The notes: generated by a model not told the origin, from the sequence alone. A stretch of DNA of 64,000 bases from Harmothoe impar (GCA_947462335.1 OX381721.1:33718303-33782302), one strand, 5' to 3'. Positions 11,533 to 22,273 are shown, counted from the first letter of the stretch. Program-made: numbers and translations.

Positions 11533-11819
11533 CAGGCCAAAAAAATAAATAAAAGGTGTGTTCAGGTTACCTGGTCTAAACATCTAGGTAGGGTAGGTCG
11601 GATTCTTTAAAAAAAAAATTCCATCTAAAAGCACCCAGAAATTGACTTGCAAACTCCAGCGATGACTCACCGACAATAGTGTTGACTTCTGAACCATCAA
11701 ATTGACTCTGAAATTACTTAAGATATACTTTTTTTTTCAAATTTGGATAAAAATTTCTGGGGTTGTGCCTGTTTTGCTGGGTATGGTCGGGTAACCTGAA
11801 ACTTTTAAAAAGTTGGCCT
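11533..11819. mobile_element. Family F MITE
   Basis: Termini AGGCCAAAAAAA ... GTTCAGGTTACCTGGTC and GGTCGGGTAACCTGAAAC ... TTGGCCT. It shares GTAGGTCGGAT with other copies at 24475-24608 and 32353-32598. Confidence 0.7.
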
Positions 11820-11865
11820 CAGCTACAACCAAGACGCTGGGTCGGCACTAGTTGCACCATCCCAG

Positions 11866-12235
11866 GCAGTTAGACATGAATAAATGTCTTGTCATTCCTG
11901 GACACAGGTGGTTTACTTTGTGGAAAGAATATATGAGCTAAACAGATGGCAGGAAGTTTGATTTGAGAGAGGGAGAGAGATAGGGAGAGCAGCAGAGGCA
12001 GGGAAGTAAAGAGGGGAAGAGAGAAGGAAGTATCTGGTTTGCAGTACCGTGCCACACTATGCCAACAGCAAAAGTAGACATGTCGACGGTGTAATTCAGC
12101 GGAGTGGAGGTGTTCCAAAATTCCGGCCTGTGTGACAGATATAGATAGGAGGCCCTTGATATCAAACCAACTAGAAAACATGTAACATCTCGCAAATACA
12201 CAACGACACAAACAAATTACCGTAAAACCTAGAGC
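11866..12235. repeat. Partial copy of repeat M (left part)
   Basis: Matches M from TGAATAAATGTCTTGTCATTCC through GTGTGACAGATATAGATAGGAG to ACGACACAAACAAAT, with a shortened GA tract. Confidence 0.7.
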
Positions 12236-12321
12236 TCACTCCTTCCCTTTTCACTGAACTGTAAAGGAACTTCATGCGGTTGTGGTAAACCACTGCTGCC
12301 TTCACCGCAAATAGTTAGTGT

Positions 12322-12466
12322 AGGTACACAGTAGAATCTACTGTAATTCTACAGTAGAATCTACAGTAAAATGGGTTTACAATAGAATCTACTGCAGATT
12401 TACAGTAGATTCTATTGTTTACCAACAATAAAATATGCACCTACAGTAGAATCTACTATACACATA
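12322..12466. repeat. TAGATTCTACTGTA palindromic cluster
   Basis: The word TAGAATCTA/TAGATTCTA occurs about seven times. The centre (12381-12422) is a 17-18 bp stem hairpin ACAATAGAATCTACTG / CAGTAGATTCTATTGT. Confidence 0.75.
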
Positions 12467-12642
12467 CAAAAGCTTTTTACAGTGTAGTTTGTCTGCCACA
12501 GGGGGATATTTGAAAATCAAACCTTACTAAGGAACTGGTATCTTTTAACAACAGGGTTGGGGGTTGACTCACATTGAAATCGATGCAGATGACCACTTTT
12601 AGCTATAGCATCCGCCAGGCTCCAAATAGTGGGCACACATAA

Positions 12643-12890
12643 GGCCGGGCTCCACTGGTCCTCCATTTGATCCTGCGAAAGGAGACAATCTTTTTAATGT
12701 CTGCACATTTTGCCTCCTTTCGCTGCATTTCGCGGCAGTGTCGCCCTGATTATCTACAGCAATCTGGCAACACTCAGGGCGACACTGCTGCGAAATGAGG
12801 TGAAATTAAGGAAACTGTACAAAGCAAAACTTGGAAAAAAGACTGCCTCATTTTGCAGGTACCTCTGTCACCCTAGTGGAGTCCGGGCTC
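12643..12890. mobile_element. MITE with GGCCGGGCTCCACT termini
   Basis: The left end GGCCGGGCTCCACT and right end AGTGGAGTCCGGGCTC are inverted. Inside is a second inverted pair, CGCGGCAGTGTCGCCCTGA / TCAGGGCGACACTGCTGCG. Confidence 0.8.
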
Positions 12891-12934
12891 TATTCCTGGT
12901 CCTGTACGCTTATAACTTAACTTTTTGTACATTA

Positions 12935-13105
12935 TTTTCTTTTGTGCTAAATGTCATCAATTATATTACCATGACAACCTCCATGAACCTTTACCCGAGA
13001 TAGTGTTAACACATGCTACATAGGAGCTAGGCTTATAGCTAAGTTGGCAGCTTCTGGCAAGCCCTCAGATTAGTTTGACAGGAACAGAAATGTGTATCAT
13101 AACAG
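12935..13105. repeat. Partial copy of repeat M (right end)
   Basis: Matches the M segment from AATTATATTACCATGACAACCTC to CAGATTAGTTTGACAGGAACAGAAATGTG. It lies about 700 bp from the partial copy at 11866, with the MITE 12643-12890 between them. Confidence 0.6.
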
Positions 13106-13146
13106 AAGTACTGACTATTAACAAATTGTCGTTTACAGGGGCCTTA

Positions 13147-13463
13147 GGGAGTGGTCATCTTTTAACAACAGGGGGGGGGGGTGGTAGATTCGGGGGAGAC
13201 CAACACATTTGGACCCATTGAAGGTGGGGGACCAAAAAAAATTGGACCCCTCTTGAGGGGAGGCTCAAAAGAATTGCACTCCCTTTTAACCAAAAAGCCT
13301 GCGCATTACTATAGCTCAAAGGGGCTAAATTCCAACGTGCCTGAGGAGGGACCAACAAATTTTCAACCCCTCCCGCAGGGGGGGAGCAAAAAACTGTTGA
13401 TACGCTCGTGCAAAATCCACCAACCCGCCCCCCCCCCCCCGTTGTCAAAAAATGACCACTCCC
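13147..13463. mobile_element. Family D MITE with TTA duplication
   Basis: Termini GGGAGTGGTCAT...TTAACAAC plus a G tract, and a C tract plus GTTGTCAAAAAATGACCACTCCC, flanked by TTA on both sides. A 3-bp TTA duplication fits the PIF/Harbinger type. The 154- and 97-residue frames across it are incidental. Confidence 0.8.
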
Positions 13464-14150
13464 TTAGTCAGAGCTACAGAGACCCTCAGTTACTGTATGG
13501 ATCTCATCTCGTCTTTATCATTATTCAGGGTCTTGAGCTGCACATCTCTTTTAACCAAGAGATAAGGGCTCATAAAGAAAAAGAGAAGTTCCAGAGATGG
13601 AATAAGAAAAGGTACAAGGACATACTCCACCCCCCTGAAAATTGACTCTGAGTCGGGAATTTATCACTAGGGTATAGGTATCACTCACCCCACCTCCTTC
13701 TCCCATCCAAATGTGTATAATTTTGTTATATATGTCTCCATTTTACTCTCAATATGGACATACCATCGTGTCCATAAAATTGGAATAACATCCCCAATCT
13801 AATTGTTATAATAACAATGTAAGGCAATTCGATCAGCCTCGGGTAAATTACATCAACCCAGAGTAAAAGATGCATATCAGACATGCAAGTGTCGTGGTAT
13901 GCATTGATACTCAGTGACATCTTTAGACCTCATTTAGTAATGTAACAAGGTAAAATAATGTGATGTTAGTCTCATAAACATCTTGAGACTAGCATAAGTA
14001 TAGAAGGCTAAGGATGAATAACATCTCATTCTGAAATGATTATAGTTTATAGCTATATTATATTATATTAAGAAATGTATCCTAACCCTTAGGGAAATTG
14101 AATGTATATTTGTCATGATGAACATCTTCTGATATATATGCACATTAGCT
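13464..14150. other. Unassigned stretch
   Basis: No gene or repeat recognised. Confidence 0.4.
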
Positions 14151-14220
14151 GCAGTACACGAACTGGGCCTGGCCCTATGTATTTGCAGGATAAATAAATG
14201 AATTACAAACAAACAAACAT
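14151..14220 (+). repeat. Possible retroposon 3' tail ending in (ACAA)n
   Basis: GCCTGGCCCTATGTATTTGCAGGATAAAT-type sequence is followed by (CAAA)3. This layout resembles non-LTR 3' ends; the body is not recognisable. Confidence 0.35.
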
Positions 14221-14640
14221 CTAAGGAAATGTGAAAGCAGCCCTCTCTATAGGCTAGGTTGTAATGTTTACATTTAGTGAGTGATCTAATGGACTATCAG
14301 CTGTTTGTTGACTCTGTGTGAAAGCCAAGACTTCTTTTCATGTAGCCTGAATGTAGAGTAACATATGCAGCTATGCTAATCTTGTTCTTAGATCCAGAGA
14401 AATATGTACATTTCCTTTGAAGAGATATTTGTTTATTTACTCAGGTCCATCAAAATCATTTGGCTCAATTCTGTTCCAAAGTAGGCCAAGTATCTCCAGA
14501 TGAGGTGTAATTTCTGGGCTCTTGTGTCTGTCTCTAAGGTTAACTTATAATTCAGAAGGTACTTCTACACTAGCTGTTGTAATTCCTTGGCACAGGTACA
14601 CCAGAGTTAGCTAACTGAACAAGGAGCCCATGAGCTGAAC
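14221..14640. other. Unassigned stretch
   Basis: No gene or element recognised. Confidence 0.4.
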
Positions 14641-14745
14641 AGGTGGTGAACCTCCACAATGGAGGTTGGGACAGAGATTGAGCATGAAACAGGGATGGAG
14701 AGAGAGCAAGGTAGAGAGAGAGAGGGAGAGAGAAAGAGAGAGAGA

Positions 14746-14831
<86 letters not shown>

Positions 14832-15115
14832 TTGAAAGAAAGACAGTAGCATGGCGAGAACGAGATTATAAAGAGTGAGAGAAAAACTGGGCGGAGAAGA
14901 AGAGAAATGAGAGATGTGATTAGAGGACCACTCTGCCACACTAGAACAACAGTAAGACGTGAGACGTAGATTGTGTAATTCAGCTGAGTAGAGGTGTCCC
15001 AACACACTGCCCTGTGTGACAGATATAGATAGGAGTCAGCGGGCAGCCCTTGATGTCAAACCAACCAGAGTACACGTGACATCTGGGAAACACACCATGA
15101 CACAAACAAATCAGC
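14641..15115. repeat. Partial copy of repeat M with expanded (GA)n
   Basis: Matches M through GTAAGACGTGAGACGTAGATTG and CAACACACTGCCCTGTGTGAC. The purine tract has expanded to a nearly pure GA run at 14744-14822. Confidence 0.8.
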
Positions 15116-15323
15116 TGTAGAGCTCAGGTGTATATCTTTCCAATAGTTCTTGTGGGACAGCTTTCCTCATCCTTAAGACATGAATTTTCAACGCCTAAAA
15201 CATTATGGAGCAACATTAGCTAGCATAGCATAGCATGATTTGGTATGCCCCTTTATGCTTGGATGCCACCCTGGAGAATCTTCCAGCCTGAAACGCCTGA
15301 AATTCATCAATTAAAGGTGTCAA

Positions 15324-15537
15324 CTGTTTCTCTCACGTGACTCTGGTAAAATAGAGAGTTGAACAGCTAATGGCTTATATGAAGGGTCAACACACTTGAG
15401 TTGACTCTCTACTATCAGTATCAACTTGAGTTGACTCTTTATTACCAGTGTCAACCCATGTTAACCCTTGATATAAGCAGAGTCAATAGCTGTTTGACAC
15501 TCCATTTTTACCAGAGCCACATGGGAGACACAGTTGG
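15324..15537. repeat. Fold-back element
   Basis: Left arm TCTCTCACGTGACTCTGGTAAAAT...GAACAGCTA is inverted at the right as TAGCTGTTTGACACTCC...ACCAGAGCCACATGGGAGA. The centre carries repeats of TCAACTTGAGTTGACTC. Confidence 0.7.
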
Positions 15538-15563
15538 TTCCTTTACTTTTGTGTGTGTATTAA

Positions 15564-15734
15564 CACAGCCAAAAATAATCATCTCATTTATTTAAAGAAA
15601 ATAAGATTATTAAACTCGTCTGGCGGACAAACCACTTGTTTTGAGAGATTTTTTTTCTTAAAACAAGTGGTTTGTCCGCCAGACGAGTTTAATAATCTTA
15701 TTTTCTTGAAATGAGATAATTATTTTTGGCTGTG
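15564..15734. mobile_element. Family E MITE, near-perfect palindrome
   Basis: CACAGCCAAAAATAATCATCTC at the left and GAGATAATTATTTTTGGCTGTG at the right. The inner arms are identical over about 48 bp around a short T-rich loop. It is inserted just before a family A tail (15735-15765). Confidence 0.9.
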
Positions 15735-15767
15735 AAAGCACTATGCGGTCCTTAAAGGGTTAGCCCT
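15735..15767. mobile_element. Family A tail fragment
   Basis: AAAGCACTATGCGGTCC then TTAAAGGGTTA, the canonical right end of family A; the rest is missing. Confidence 0.6.
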
Positions 15768-16044
15768 ACCTCATGAGAAGAGCCCAGTGCTGGGTGGGAG
15801 TAGAGTACAACATACCATACACACCTCAGGTCACGTACACTTATAACTCTCTGTATACATGTTATCTTTTGTGGTAAATGACAGGCTTCTGATATTCACC
15901 GTTTATCATCAATTATGTTTCCATGACGACCCCCACCTCCACTGGGGGATGCTGATAGCATATGGTGGGGGTGGGGGGGGGGATGGAAACATGCCAGATT
16001 CTGACCCACCTGACGTCAACAGTTACCAACTTAGCTAGGCACAC

Positions 16045-16172
16045 TACCGACAAAATAAGATAAATCATTTTGTGTTTTTAAGAAGATTTTAAGAAAATTG
16101 TTTTCATTTGTCCACCAGGCGAGTTTACTTAGCTTATTTTTCTTGAAATGAGACAAGTATTTTAGGCTGTGT
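16045..16172. mobile_element. Family E MITE, left end lost
   Basis: Retains ATTTGTCCACCAGGCGAGTTTA and the right end TGAAATGAGACAAGTATTTTAGGCTGTG. Confidence 0.65.
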
Positions 16173-16181
16173 AGTAGTCAT

Positions 16182-16450
16182 ATTTTTGAGTGAGGGGTCA
16201 TTTGTTGAACGACAAATTGCGGGAAAGGGGGGGGGGGGGGGATTTAATGCATCACCTCCACCCAAAATATAAAAAGAGGTCCAGATACTTTTGGTTACCC
16301 CACAAATCCACGAACAAGGCTGTTTTTAAAAAAATACCCCATAAGATGTATAATCTTGCAAAAAGGAAGAAATAAATCTCCAAAATACGATTTTGATGAC
16401 ACGCGCAGTGATGCGCAAAAAATGATATTATTCGGAGTGGCCTCAGATGA
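16182..16450. repeat. Family D left fragment plus unassigned DNA
   Basis: GAGTGAGGGGTCATTTGTTGAAC and a G tract (about 16226-16241) resemble a family D end. The remainder ends GATATTATTCGGAGTGGCCT, like a family N terminus. Confidence 0.4.
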
Positions 16451-16594
16451 ATAATACCTAGCTGTGCGGACAACACATTTATGTATGTTAGTAACTGTGA
16501 GAACATCTGCTTGGAGTTGCTGTACAGAGATCTGCTTGGAGCTATGAGGATTATTTTTACAACCCTGATGATGAGGGGGCTCTGTGGAAGATTA

Positions 16595-16842
16595 ACACTC
16601 TATGGGGCGCATGGTGCTCTATTACCTCTACCTGTCATAATGCATGAATGCAGCCATGGTGAGTAACTCGCCAATGCTGTATTCATGCATCATTCAAACC
16701 CTTCATGGTTCATACACTCCCTAAGGCTCAGCCTTATGGACAGTACTGGCGAGCTGCCCGGCTGCACTATGTTGGTGCATATAGCTGATGTACAGTATAC
16801 ATATGAAGGACTTGGGGCAGTATGCCACCCTTAAAGGGTTAG
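16595..16842. mobile_element. Family A fold-back MITE
   Basis: First hairpin CATGAATGCAGCC ... GCTGTATTCATGCATCAT, a second worn hairpin, and the right end CCACCCTTAAAGGGTTA. Confidence 0.75.
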
Positions 16843-17004
16843 CCCATCTACACCAGGCTGCTGTGATCGTAAACCACACTGCATGTTTATACAAGACCAC
16901 CTGTGCTAATTCATGGGGTATTGGATTAACTACCTCCTAATATTGGCCATAAATACCGTACATGTATTACCATAGTGAATCCTGTATGATAATTTCATAT
17001 TCCA

Positions 17005-17453
17005 CACTGTTAGAAGTAAGTATTGTAGCTGAACAGTATAAAAGGAGGTATTTTTGGTTTCCAGTGTTACTAACTGTACAGCTACAAACCCACCTACTGT
17101 AACTAACTATCTGGAGATCATGGGTTCGAGTCCCACCTGTGCACAGGTAGTAGTGTTAAAATGTGCATAAAACATTTAAATAATACAAATGTAGATATTC
17201 AAATATCACTAGCTAACATTTATATGTCAATATTGGTGCAAATGCATGTCAAATGGGTTAAAGAAATAAAAAAATAAAAACGTATTTCGTATTGTGCCAA
17301 GGTAAGACTCGATCCAAGGACCTTCTGTGTATGAATTTTACAGTAGGTGAGTGTAGCTGAACAGTATGTGATCCTGGAAACCAAAAATACCTCCTTTTAT
17401 ACTGTAAATCTACAGTATATCTCGCTGTGCAGCTACACTAACTTCTGACAGTG
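17005..17453. mobile_element. 449-bp MITE with CACTGT termini
   Basis: Left CACTGTTAGAAGTAAGTATTG...ACAGTATAAAAGGAGGTATTT is inverted at the right as AAATACCTCCTTTTATACTGT...ACACTAACTTCTGACAGTG. The interior has an RNA polymerase III B-box-like GGTTCGAGTCC (17123-17133), and a degenerate one in reverse near 17305. Confidence 0.85.
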
Positions 17454-17811
17454 CAAGTTCAAATGGTTCCCATTTTAATCTACAGTTAAGTTAGCCTAAA
17501 GCCAAGGGTACCTATTTGTAGTAAAACGTTGCTAGGAATATAAAATATTAGATATTTTATGGAAAGCCCGGAATGTAGGATATATTTCTTGTGAGACCTT
17601 TAGCTCTTTTCCCCCTTACATATATGATTTGAACTGTTGTAAAGCAACGTTTAGAGCCTAACGGGCTAGGATAGTTATAGAGATGCACAAAACACAACAA
17701 CTTATTTACACCCCAATACTATCATTACTCCTATACTCCCCGCCCTACCCCAGTCCGGCACAGGCCCCTCCCACCACAAGGTAAGGCTCCATGACCTGTC
17801 AAGTCTGTATT
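17454..17811. other. Unassigned stretch
   Basis: Short inverted words AAAACGTTGCT (about 17523) and AGCAACGTTTA (about 17643) may mark an old element; nothing else. Confidence 0.3.
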
Positions 17812-17999
17812 AATTTTTTACACCCCCCCTTAGGGTCGAAAATCGGCTCGTGCGCGGGCCCTTTGAAGCATAGTTACGCGCAGGCTTTTTGGCTCAAAAC
17901 AGGTTAAATTTTTTTCACCCCCCACAAGAGGGGTCCAAATGTGTTTTCCCCTCCCCAAACCCACCACCCCCTGTTGTTAAAAACTGATCACTCCCTTAT
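17812..17999. mobile_element. Family D MITE, right part
   Basis: The right end CCCCCTGTTGTTAAAAACTGATCACTCCC is followed by TTA. Internal GAGGGGTCCAAATGTG matches the full copy at 13147. Confidence 0.65.
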
Positions 18000-18034
18000 G
18001 GGCATATTTACCCTTCACTCATGCTGCCATAAGG

Positions 18035-18370
18035 TTTCATGTTCATTTTGTCCTCATGGTGAACCAACACATCGCTGATGAGTGACTCGTCATTATACTG
18101 ACACTCTGCACTCTAGGAACAGTGTGTTACGTTTACACACTTATCAACACGCTTTTCTGTAGCCACTTTTAAAACACATTTTAGTGTAACACACTACACA
18201 GTACACACCCTTTGCCAAAAGTGTGTTGATTCAAAAGTATGTTGCAGATGCATGTGTATAACTACTTATCCATGTTCCCGCAACACACTGTTCTTAGAGT
18301 GTGGGAGTGTATGGACCCGGTAGAGTCAGCATGATACATTAGAGCACTGTGCTGCCCTTTAATGGATAAT
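18035..18370. mobile_element. Family A copy split by a nested MITE
   Basis: The left part holds ATGGTGAACCAACACATCGCTGATGAGTGACTCGTCA; the right part resumes at GGGAGTGTATGGACCCGGTAGAGTCAGCATGATAC and ends in CTGCCCTTTAATGG. The MITE 18109-18302 lies between. Confidence 0.65.
18109..18302. mobile_element. 194-bp MITE with CACTCTARGAACAGTGTGTT termini
   Basis: 20-bp inverted termini, CACTCTAGGAACAGTGTGTT at the left and its complement with one mismatch at the right. Repeated GTGTGTT/AACACAC words inside. Confidence 0.85.
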
Positions 18371-18996
18371 AATAGCATTGTCTGAGTTAAGTCCATTGTG
18401 AATTTCCTGCAAAATGGCGGCGACCCAGTGTAGACCCTACAGCTGCCCCACCTGGTGAGTGAATGCTGCACCACGTGACTCCCCATCTACTGTAGGTGGT
18501 CACGTGGCCGCTGCTGAGAGTATTGCATTGTGGGTAGCGCTGGTTATTTCCGCTGGTGCTGGGCGGGTGGGTACAGCTGAGTGTTGGGTGTATGGCGGAT
18601 CCCTGCTGGTACCCAGCGAGCTACAGAGACAAGGCTAGAGCACTGACATCATTTAACACGAGAGCCAGAGTTCTTCTTACATCGTAATATTGTTAGTTTT
18701 TTTTCCTCTTTGTTTCTTGTGTTTTTCCTTTTTGTTAGCTTCACATGGATATAGGGCTGGAGAACTGACATTATTGAATTAGAAGGTCGGCGTTCTTCTA
18801 TTGCAATGTTTTCCCATATAATCGTTTTTCCCCTGTGATTTTAAGTTTTGTTAGTTGAGGAAGGGGGGGGGGGTCGAGTGTATAGATCGAGGATGCCTAG
18901 GAAAGGTCCGTGTGCTCGCAAGACAATGATGTAAAATAAAGTAAAATTGTAAAATAACGGCCACTCCCAAAGATATATTATAATGCCCAAGTAATG
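18371..18996. other. GC-richer stretch, promoter-like features but no gene
   Basis: Contains AAAATGGCGGCGACCC (18411-18426, YY1-like), CACGTGACC-type E-boxes at about 18475 and 18502, GCATTGTGGGTAGCGC (about 18524), and two diverged direct copies of a 60-bp block (18634-18700 and 18750-18812, with GTTCTTCTA-type ends). A 13-codon frame (MPRKGPCARKTMM) starts at 18893. No exon was established. Confidence 0.3.
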
Positions 18997-19255
18997 ATAT
19001 ACAATCACCTATGGGGGTGTAGATGTAGGGAGGGGGTCCCCATGTCGCATGTCGATTTTAAGAAATGGCCAAGTCACTTGTCACTTAAATTTCCATATCC
19101 CAAGAACCTACCATGTCCCATGTCGAATTTGATAAATATCCCATGTCATTTCACTTATTCCTTCCCTCATGTCACTACGCTCCATGTCGAATGTCGATTT
19201 TAAGAAATGGCCATGTTTCCATGTCGATTTTAGGGGTCCACACCCATACCTATAC
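18997..19255. mobile_element. Family G MITE
   Basis: Ends CCTATGGGGGTGTAGA and TCCACACCCATACC. The interior repeats CATGTCGATTTTAAGAAATGGCC three times. A reverse copy is at 23068-23312. Confidence 0.65.
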
Positions 19256-19807
19256 AAAGTCAGTCTAACTGTAATGTGGCACCCTAAACTGCATGCTAAA
19301 CAGAACCGAAGGGTCCGAAAATATATGCCAGGTAAGAGTTTTTAGACTTAGAAAGTACACTGATATACTACTTACACTACACATATATATCCATGAGGGT
19401 ACACGAACTAAAGCCTGCCATCTTTCTCTTTGAAACTAACAAAAAAAAAGTCCAGACAGATCTATACTAAGACAGAGATTCATTGCTGTTAGTGTTACTT
19501 TTAGGCCGGAAATCACAAGGAAATTTGAGAACAAGTTCAACTTGAGATTTCCAGATTCCTAGAATTGAGAAGGGTGATTCTGGAGTGATTATTTAGAACT
19601 AAAGATGAATCAAGGCAGGCCTCATATCGCCGAGGTCGTCACTCAGTGTAGCTGAGGGTATGTGAGAACCTCGTCTGGTCAACCCACAGCGGTACCTGGA
19701 TATTCTGTATCTCTTGTAATCGCACAACAAACTTGGCAAGTTGTCCATTGATTGCCACTTATTATTTTACGCAGTAACTAACAGTTAGGATTACTATAGA
19801 GGTTTAG
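19256..19807. other. Unassigned stretch
   Basis: No gene or repeat recognised. Confidence 0.4.
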
Positions 19808-20262
19808 TTTGCAGGAGGCTGTGCAGGGGGTTTGCAGGAGCTTTACAGAGGTTTTGCAGGAGCTTTACAGAGGCTTTGCAGGGGCATTGCAGGAGCTTTG
19901 CAGGCGCTTTGCAGGAGTTTTGCAGGGGCTTTGCAGGGGCAAAAAGGAGTTCACAGGGGGTTTGCAGGAGCTTTGCGGGTGCTTTGCATGAGTTTTACAG
20001 GGGCTTTGCAGCAGCTTTGCAGGGACCTTGCAGGGGCTTTTCAGGAGATTTGTAGAAGCTTAGCAAGGGCTTTTTAAGGGCTTTTTATAGACGTTTTCCA
20101 GGGACTGTTCGGGGGCCTTTCTCTGGCTTCAGGGGTTTCTCAGGGGGTTCTTATGGGCTTTGCAGGGGCTTCTCAGGGGCTTTTTCCAGGCGTTTTCCAA
20201 GGACTTCTCGGGGGCTTTTCTCTGGCCTCTCAGGGTTTTCTCAGGGGCTTGGCAGAAGCTTT
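19808..20262. repeat. 12-bp minisatellite (GCTTTGCAGGGG)n, degenerating rightwards
   Basis: About 20 clear units at 19808-20070, then variant units (GGGCTTTTC, TCTCAGGGG) to about 20250. As the unit is a multiple of three, several frames stay open and give Leu-Cys-Arg/Phe-Ala-Gly repeats; these are by-products. Confidence 0.85.
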
Positions 20263-20468
20263 AAGACACAATAGCAATATGGAGTTTCCAGGCACCGTGA
20301 TGGGAATGATGTTTCCTGTACCTGAGAAGAGACAGGTGGGATGGGGGGGGGGGGGTGTTCATAAAACAAACAGGTAGTAGCAGCAGAGAGAGGCGGCAGG
20401 GAGGGGTCCCTCAGATAGCGCCTCCACTTCCACCTCCAGCACGGACACATTACCTACAGGCGGCACGG
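20263..20468. other. Unassigned stretch with a G tract
   Basis: G tract at about 20341-20355. Nothing else recognised. Confidence 0.4.
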
Positions 20469-20641
20469 ATAATCTAAATGTCCCGGCCCTTAGTCTGTAG
20501 TGGCTATCCAAGGTTGTTCATAGGGACATTGGTCAGGCACAACCAGGTGCTATATAAAAATTACTGAGGCAAACAACATATGACTAATGCCATACTCAAA
20601 AGGACTGATATAATGTACTCATTGATGCTGATTACATCCAT

Positions 20642-21011
20642 GTCTTTGCGAAAACATGCATGACAGTGGCAATGTCCACCTAAAATGCCACTGGTCCAGC
20701 AGATTTACAAGTGCAGCAGGACCAAGTGTCCAGTCGCATGTTGGGCTTTTCTGAACTAGAAGAATTCAGTTGGGCTTCGAAAGCTGAAATATGTATGTCA
20801 ATATACTGTGTAAAACTATATATCTGTCCTGACTTGGCCATAAATGTTTACCAAAAAAAAGTATTTCTAATGGACAAAATTCTTTAATACTTAAAATGCA
20901 GAAATCATCAGATATGTGGCTATCCGGTCCTCCAAAAATGTAGCCGGTCCTTCAACATTGAAAATGTGCAGGACCAAATGTCCTGTGGGATGAAAAAGTT
21001 TTCGCAAAGAC
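20642..21011. mobile_element. Family I MITE nested in H
   Basis: Inverted termini GTCTTTGCGAAAAC / GTTTTCGCAAAGAC. A second copy (60752-61169) shares TGGCAATGTCC and the right terminus. Confidence 0.8.
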
Positions 21012-21177
21012 TGCATGAGTCCAGGTTACGGTATTTATACTGCAGAACTTGCTCTGTAATTCACCAACAGTAAGGGAGACTATCAATGGAAGACTAAGGT
21101 GAGTTAGTCAGTACTGACCACTCTGACAGTATTGACTAACCTATGTTGGTCGTATAGGGAGCCAGAAAATGAATAAC

Positions 21178-21342
21178 TACCGTAAGCCGCACCAGAGATC
21201 TGATCAAGGTGACTTTTAATACTGTACCATAGTAGCAAGAACTCGCGTATAAGCCGCACCCTGACCCTGGGCAGATCCTATAAGCCACACCGCCGATCTG
21301 ATTCGTGTACTATCCGTGGCTTATACACAAGGTTTTGCGGTA
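21178..21342. mobile_element. Family J MITE nested in H
   Basis: Ends TACCGTAAGCCGCACC and GGTTTTGCGGTA. Internal AAGCCGCACCCTGACCCTGG is shared with 50515-50672. Confidence 0.7.
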
Positions 21343-21492
21343 TCTTAGCTACTGTTAACTGATTTGTTAGCCAGTACTGACTAAGTTTTATATTATAGAG
21401 CCTATAGATTAGCAGTGTACGGCTACATTACCTATAGACTGCACAGAACCTGCTGACTTCAGGATCAGCATCAAAAGGGGCTCAACTTAACT

Positions 21493-21748
21493 TTAACCCT
21501 GTTAGGACGGCATGTCGCTAAAAGGTGGCATTAGGCGTCATAATGCACCAATGCAGCCCCGGCATGTAACTTGCCGGTGCTACATTGGTGCATCATGCCA
21601 ACCCTTTGGGGGTGTATTTACTCCGTGTATAGGGTCGGCATTATGTTTAAATGCAGCAGTGGCGAATGACTCGCCAGTGCTGCATTCATGCATCACGATG
21701 ACCAAGGACATGATGCATTCATGCACTATGTAGCCCTTAAAGGGCTAA
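21493..21748. mobile_element. Family A fold-back MITE, well preserved
   Basis: TTAACCCTGTTAGGACGGCATG at the left and CCCTTAAAGGGCTAA at the right; both hairpins present. In hairpin one, GGCG/CGCC of the usual stem is GGCA/TGCC, a paired change. Confidence 0.85.
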
Positions 21749-22090
21749 AGGAAAAGTGGTTAAACTTCACATTTAAAGGCTCAAAAGTACCAGAAATCAC
21801 TCGTAAGTCGCCATATCATGTAGCATCATTGTAAAATAACTCAAGAGGTGACACTTTTCGCTGACACTTATTCATGCCACTCACTTTAGTAGAGAAGTGT
21901 GAACCATTTTTCCTGACCAAAAATTCATAAAAAAAAAAGAAGACTTAATCCACAGATTTTGTGGGAAAGAATGTTAATGTCGACCATTTGTTCCAGAATG
22001 GGTGATATACTATTTAATCAAAATGATTACCTCTGCATTCATTAAAAAAACATCGTAATCAATTGATGAAACGTTACTATTTCATTGCCA
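21749..22090. other. Unassigned stretch
   Basis: AT-rich; no element recognised. Confidence 0.4.
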
Positions 22091-22273
22091 CACAGCCAAA
22101 AACTTTTTTTCTCATTCCAAGAAAATATGTTAAATCATCTTGTCTAAAGGACAAATGAGTAGTTTTGAGAAAATTGTTAAATTTGTTAATTTTCAAAAAA
22201 AAATAGTCATTTGTCCGTCAGGCGACTTTATTTATCTTATTTTCTAGAAATGAGACAATTATTCTTGTCTGTG
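22091..22273. mobile_element. Family E MITE
   Basis: CACAGCCAAAAACTTTTTTTCTC left, AAATGAGACAATTATTCTTGTCTGTG right; internal ATTTGTCCGTCAGGCGAC matches other copies. Confidence 0.75.

Larger units (their letters stand above)
20469..21425. mobile_element. Family H element split by nested MITEs I and J
   Basis: Begins ATAATCTAAATGTCCCGGCCCTTAGTCTG and follows the uninterrupted copy at 49385-49680 through CATACTCAAAAGGACT, GTTAGTCAGTACTGACCA and a final GATTAGCAGTGT. The insertions 20642-21011 and 21178-21342 account for the extra length. Confidence 0.7.

Noticed and set aside
13181..13645. 154-residue plus-strand frame
   Set aside because: It lies across the family D MITE and its G/C tracts; no domain, and the opposite strand is equally open.
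17123..17133. tRNA gene suggested by a B-box match
   Set aside because: No A box, anticodon arm or acceptor stem can be folded around it; it lies within a MITE.
18893..18934. 13-codon frame MPRKGPCARKTMM after a promoter-like stretch
   Set aside because: Too short, with only a weak donor-like GTAAAA; no exon could be supported.
19809..20077. Two overlapping frames of 60 and 81 residues
   Set aside because: Artefacts of the 12-bp minisatellite.
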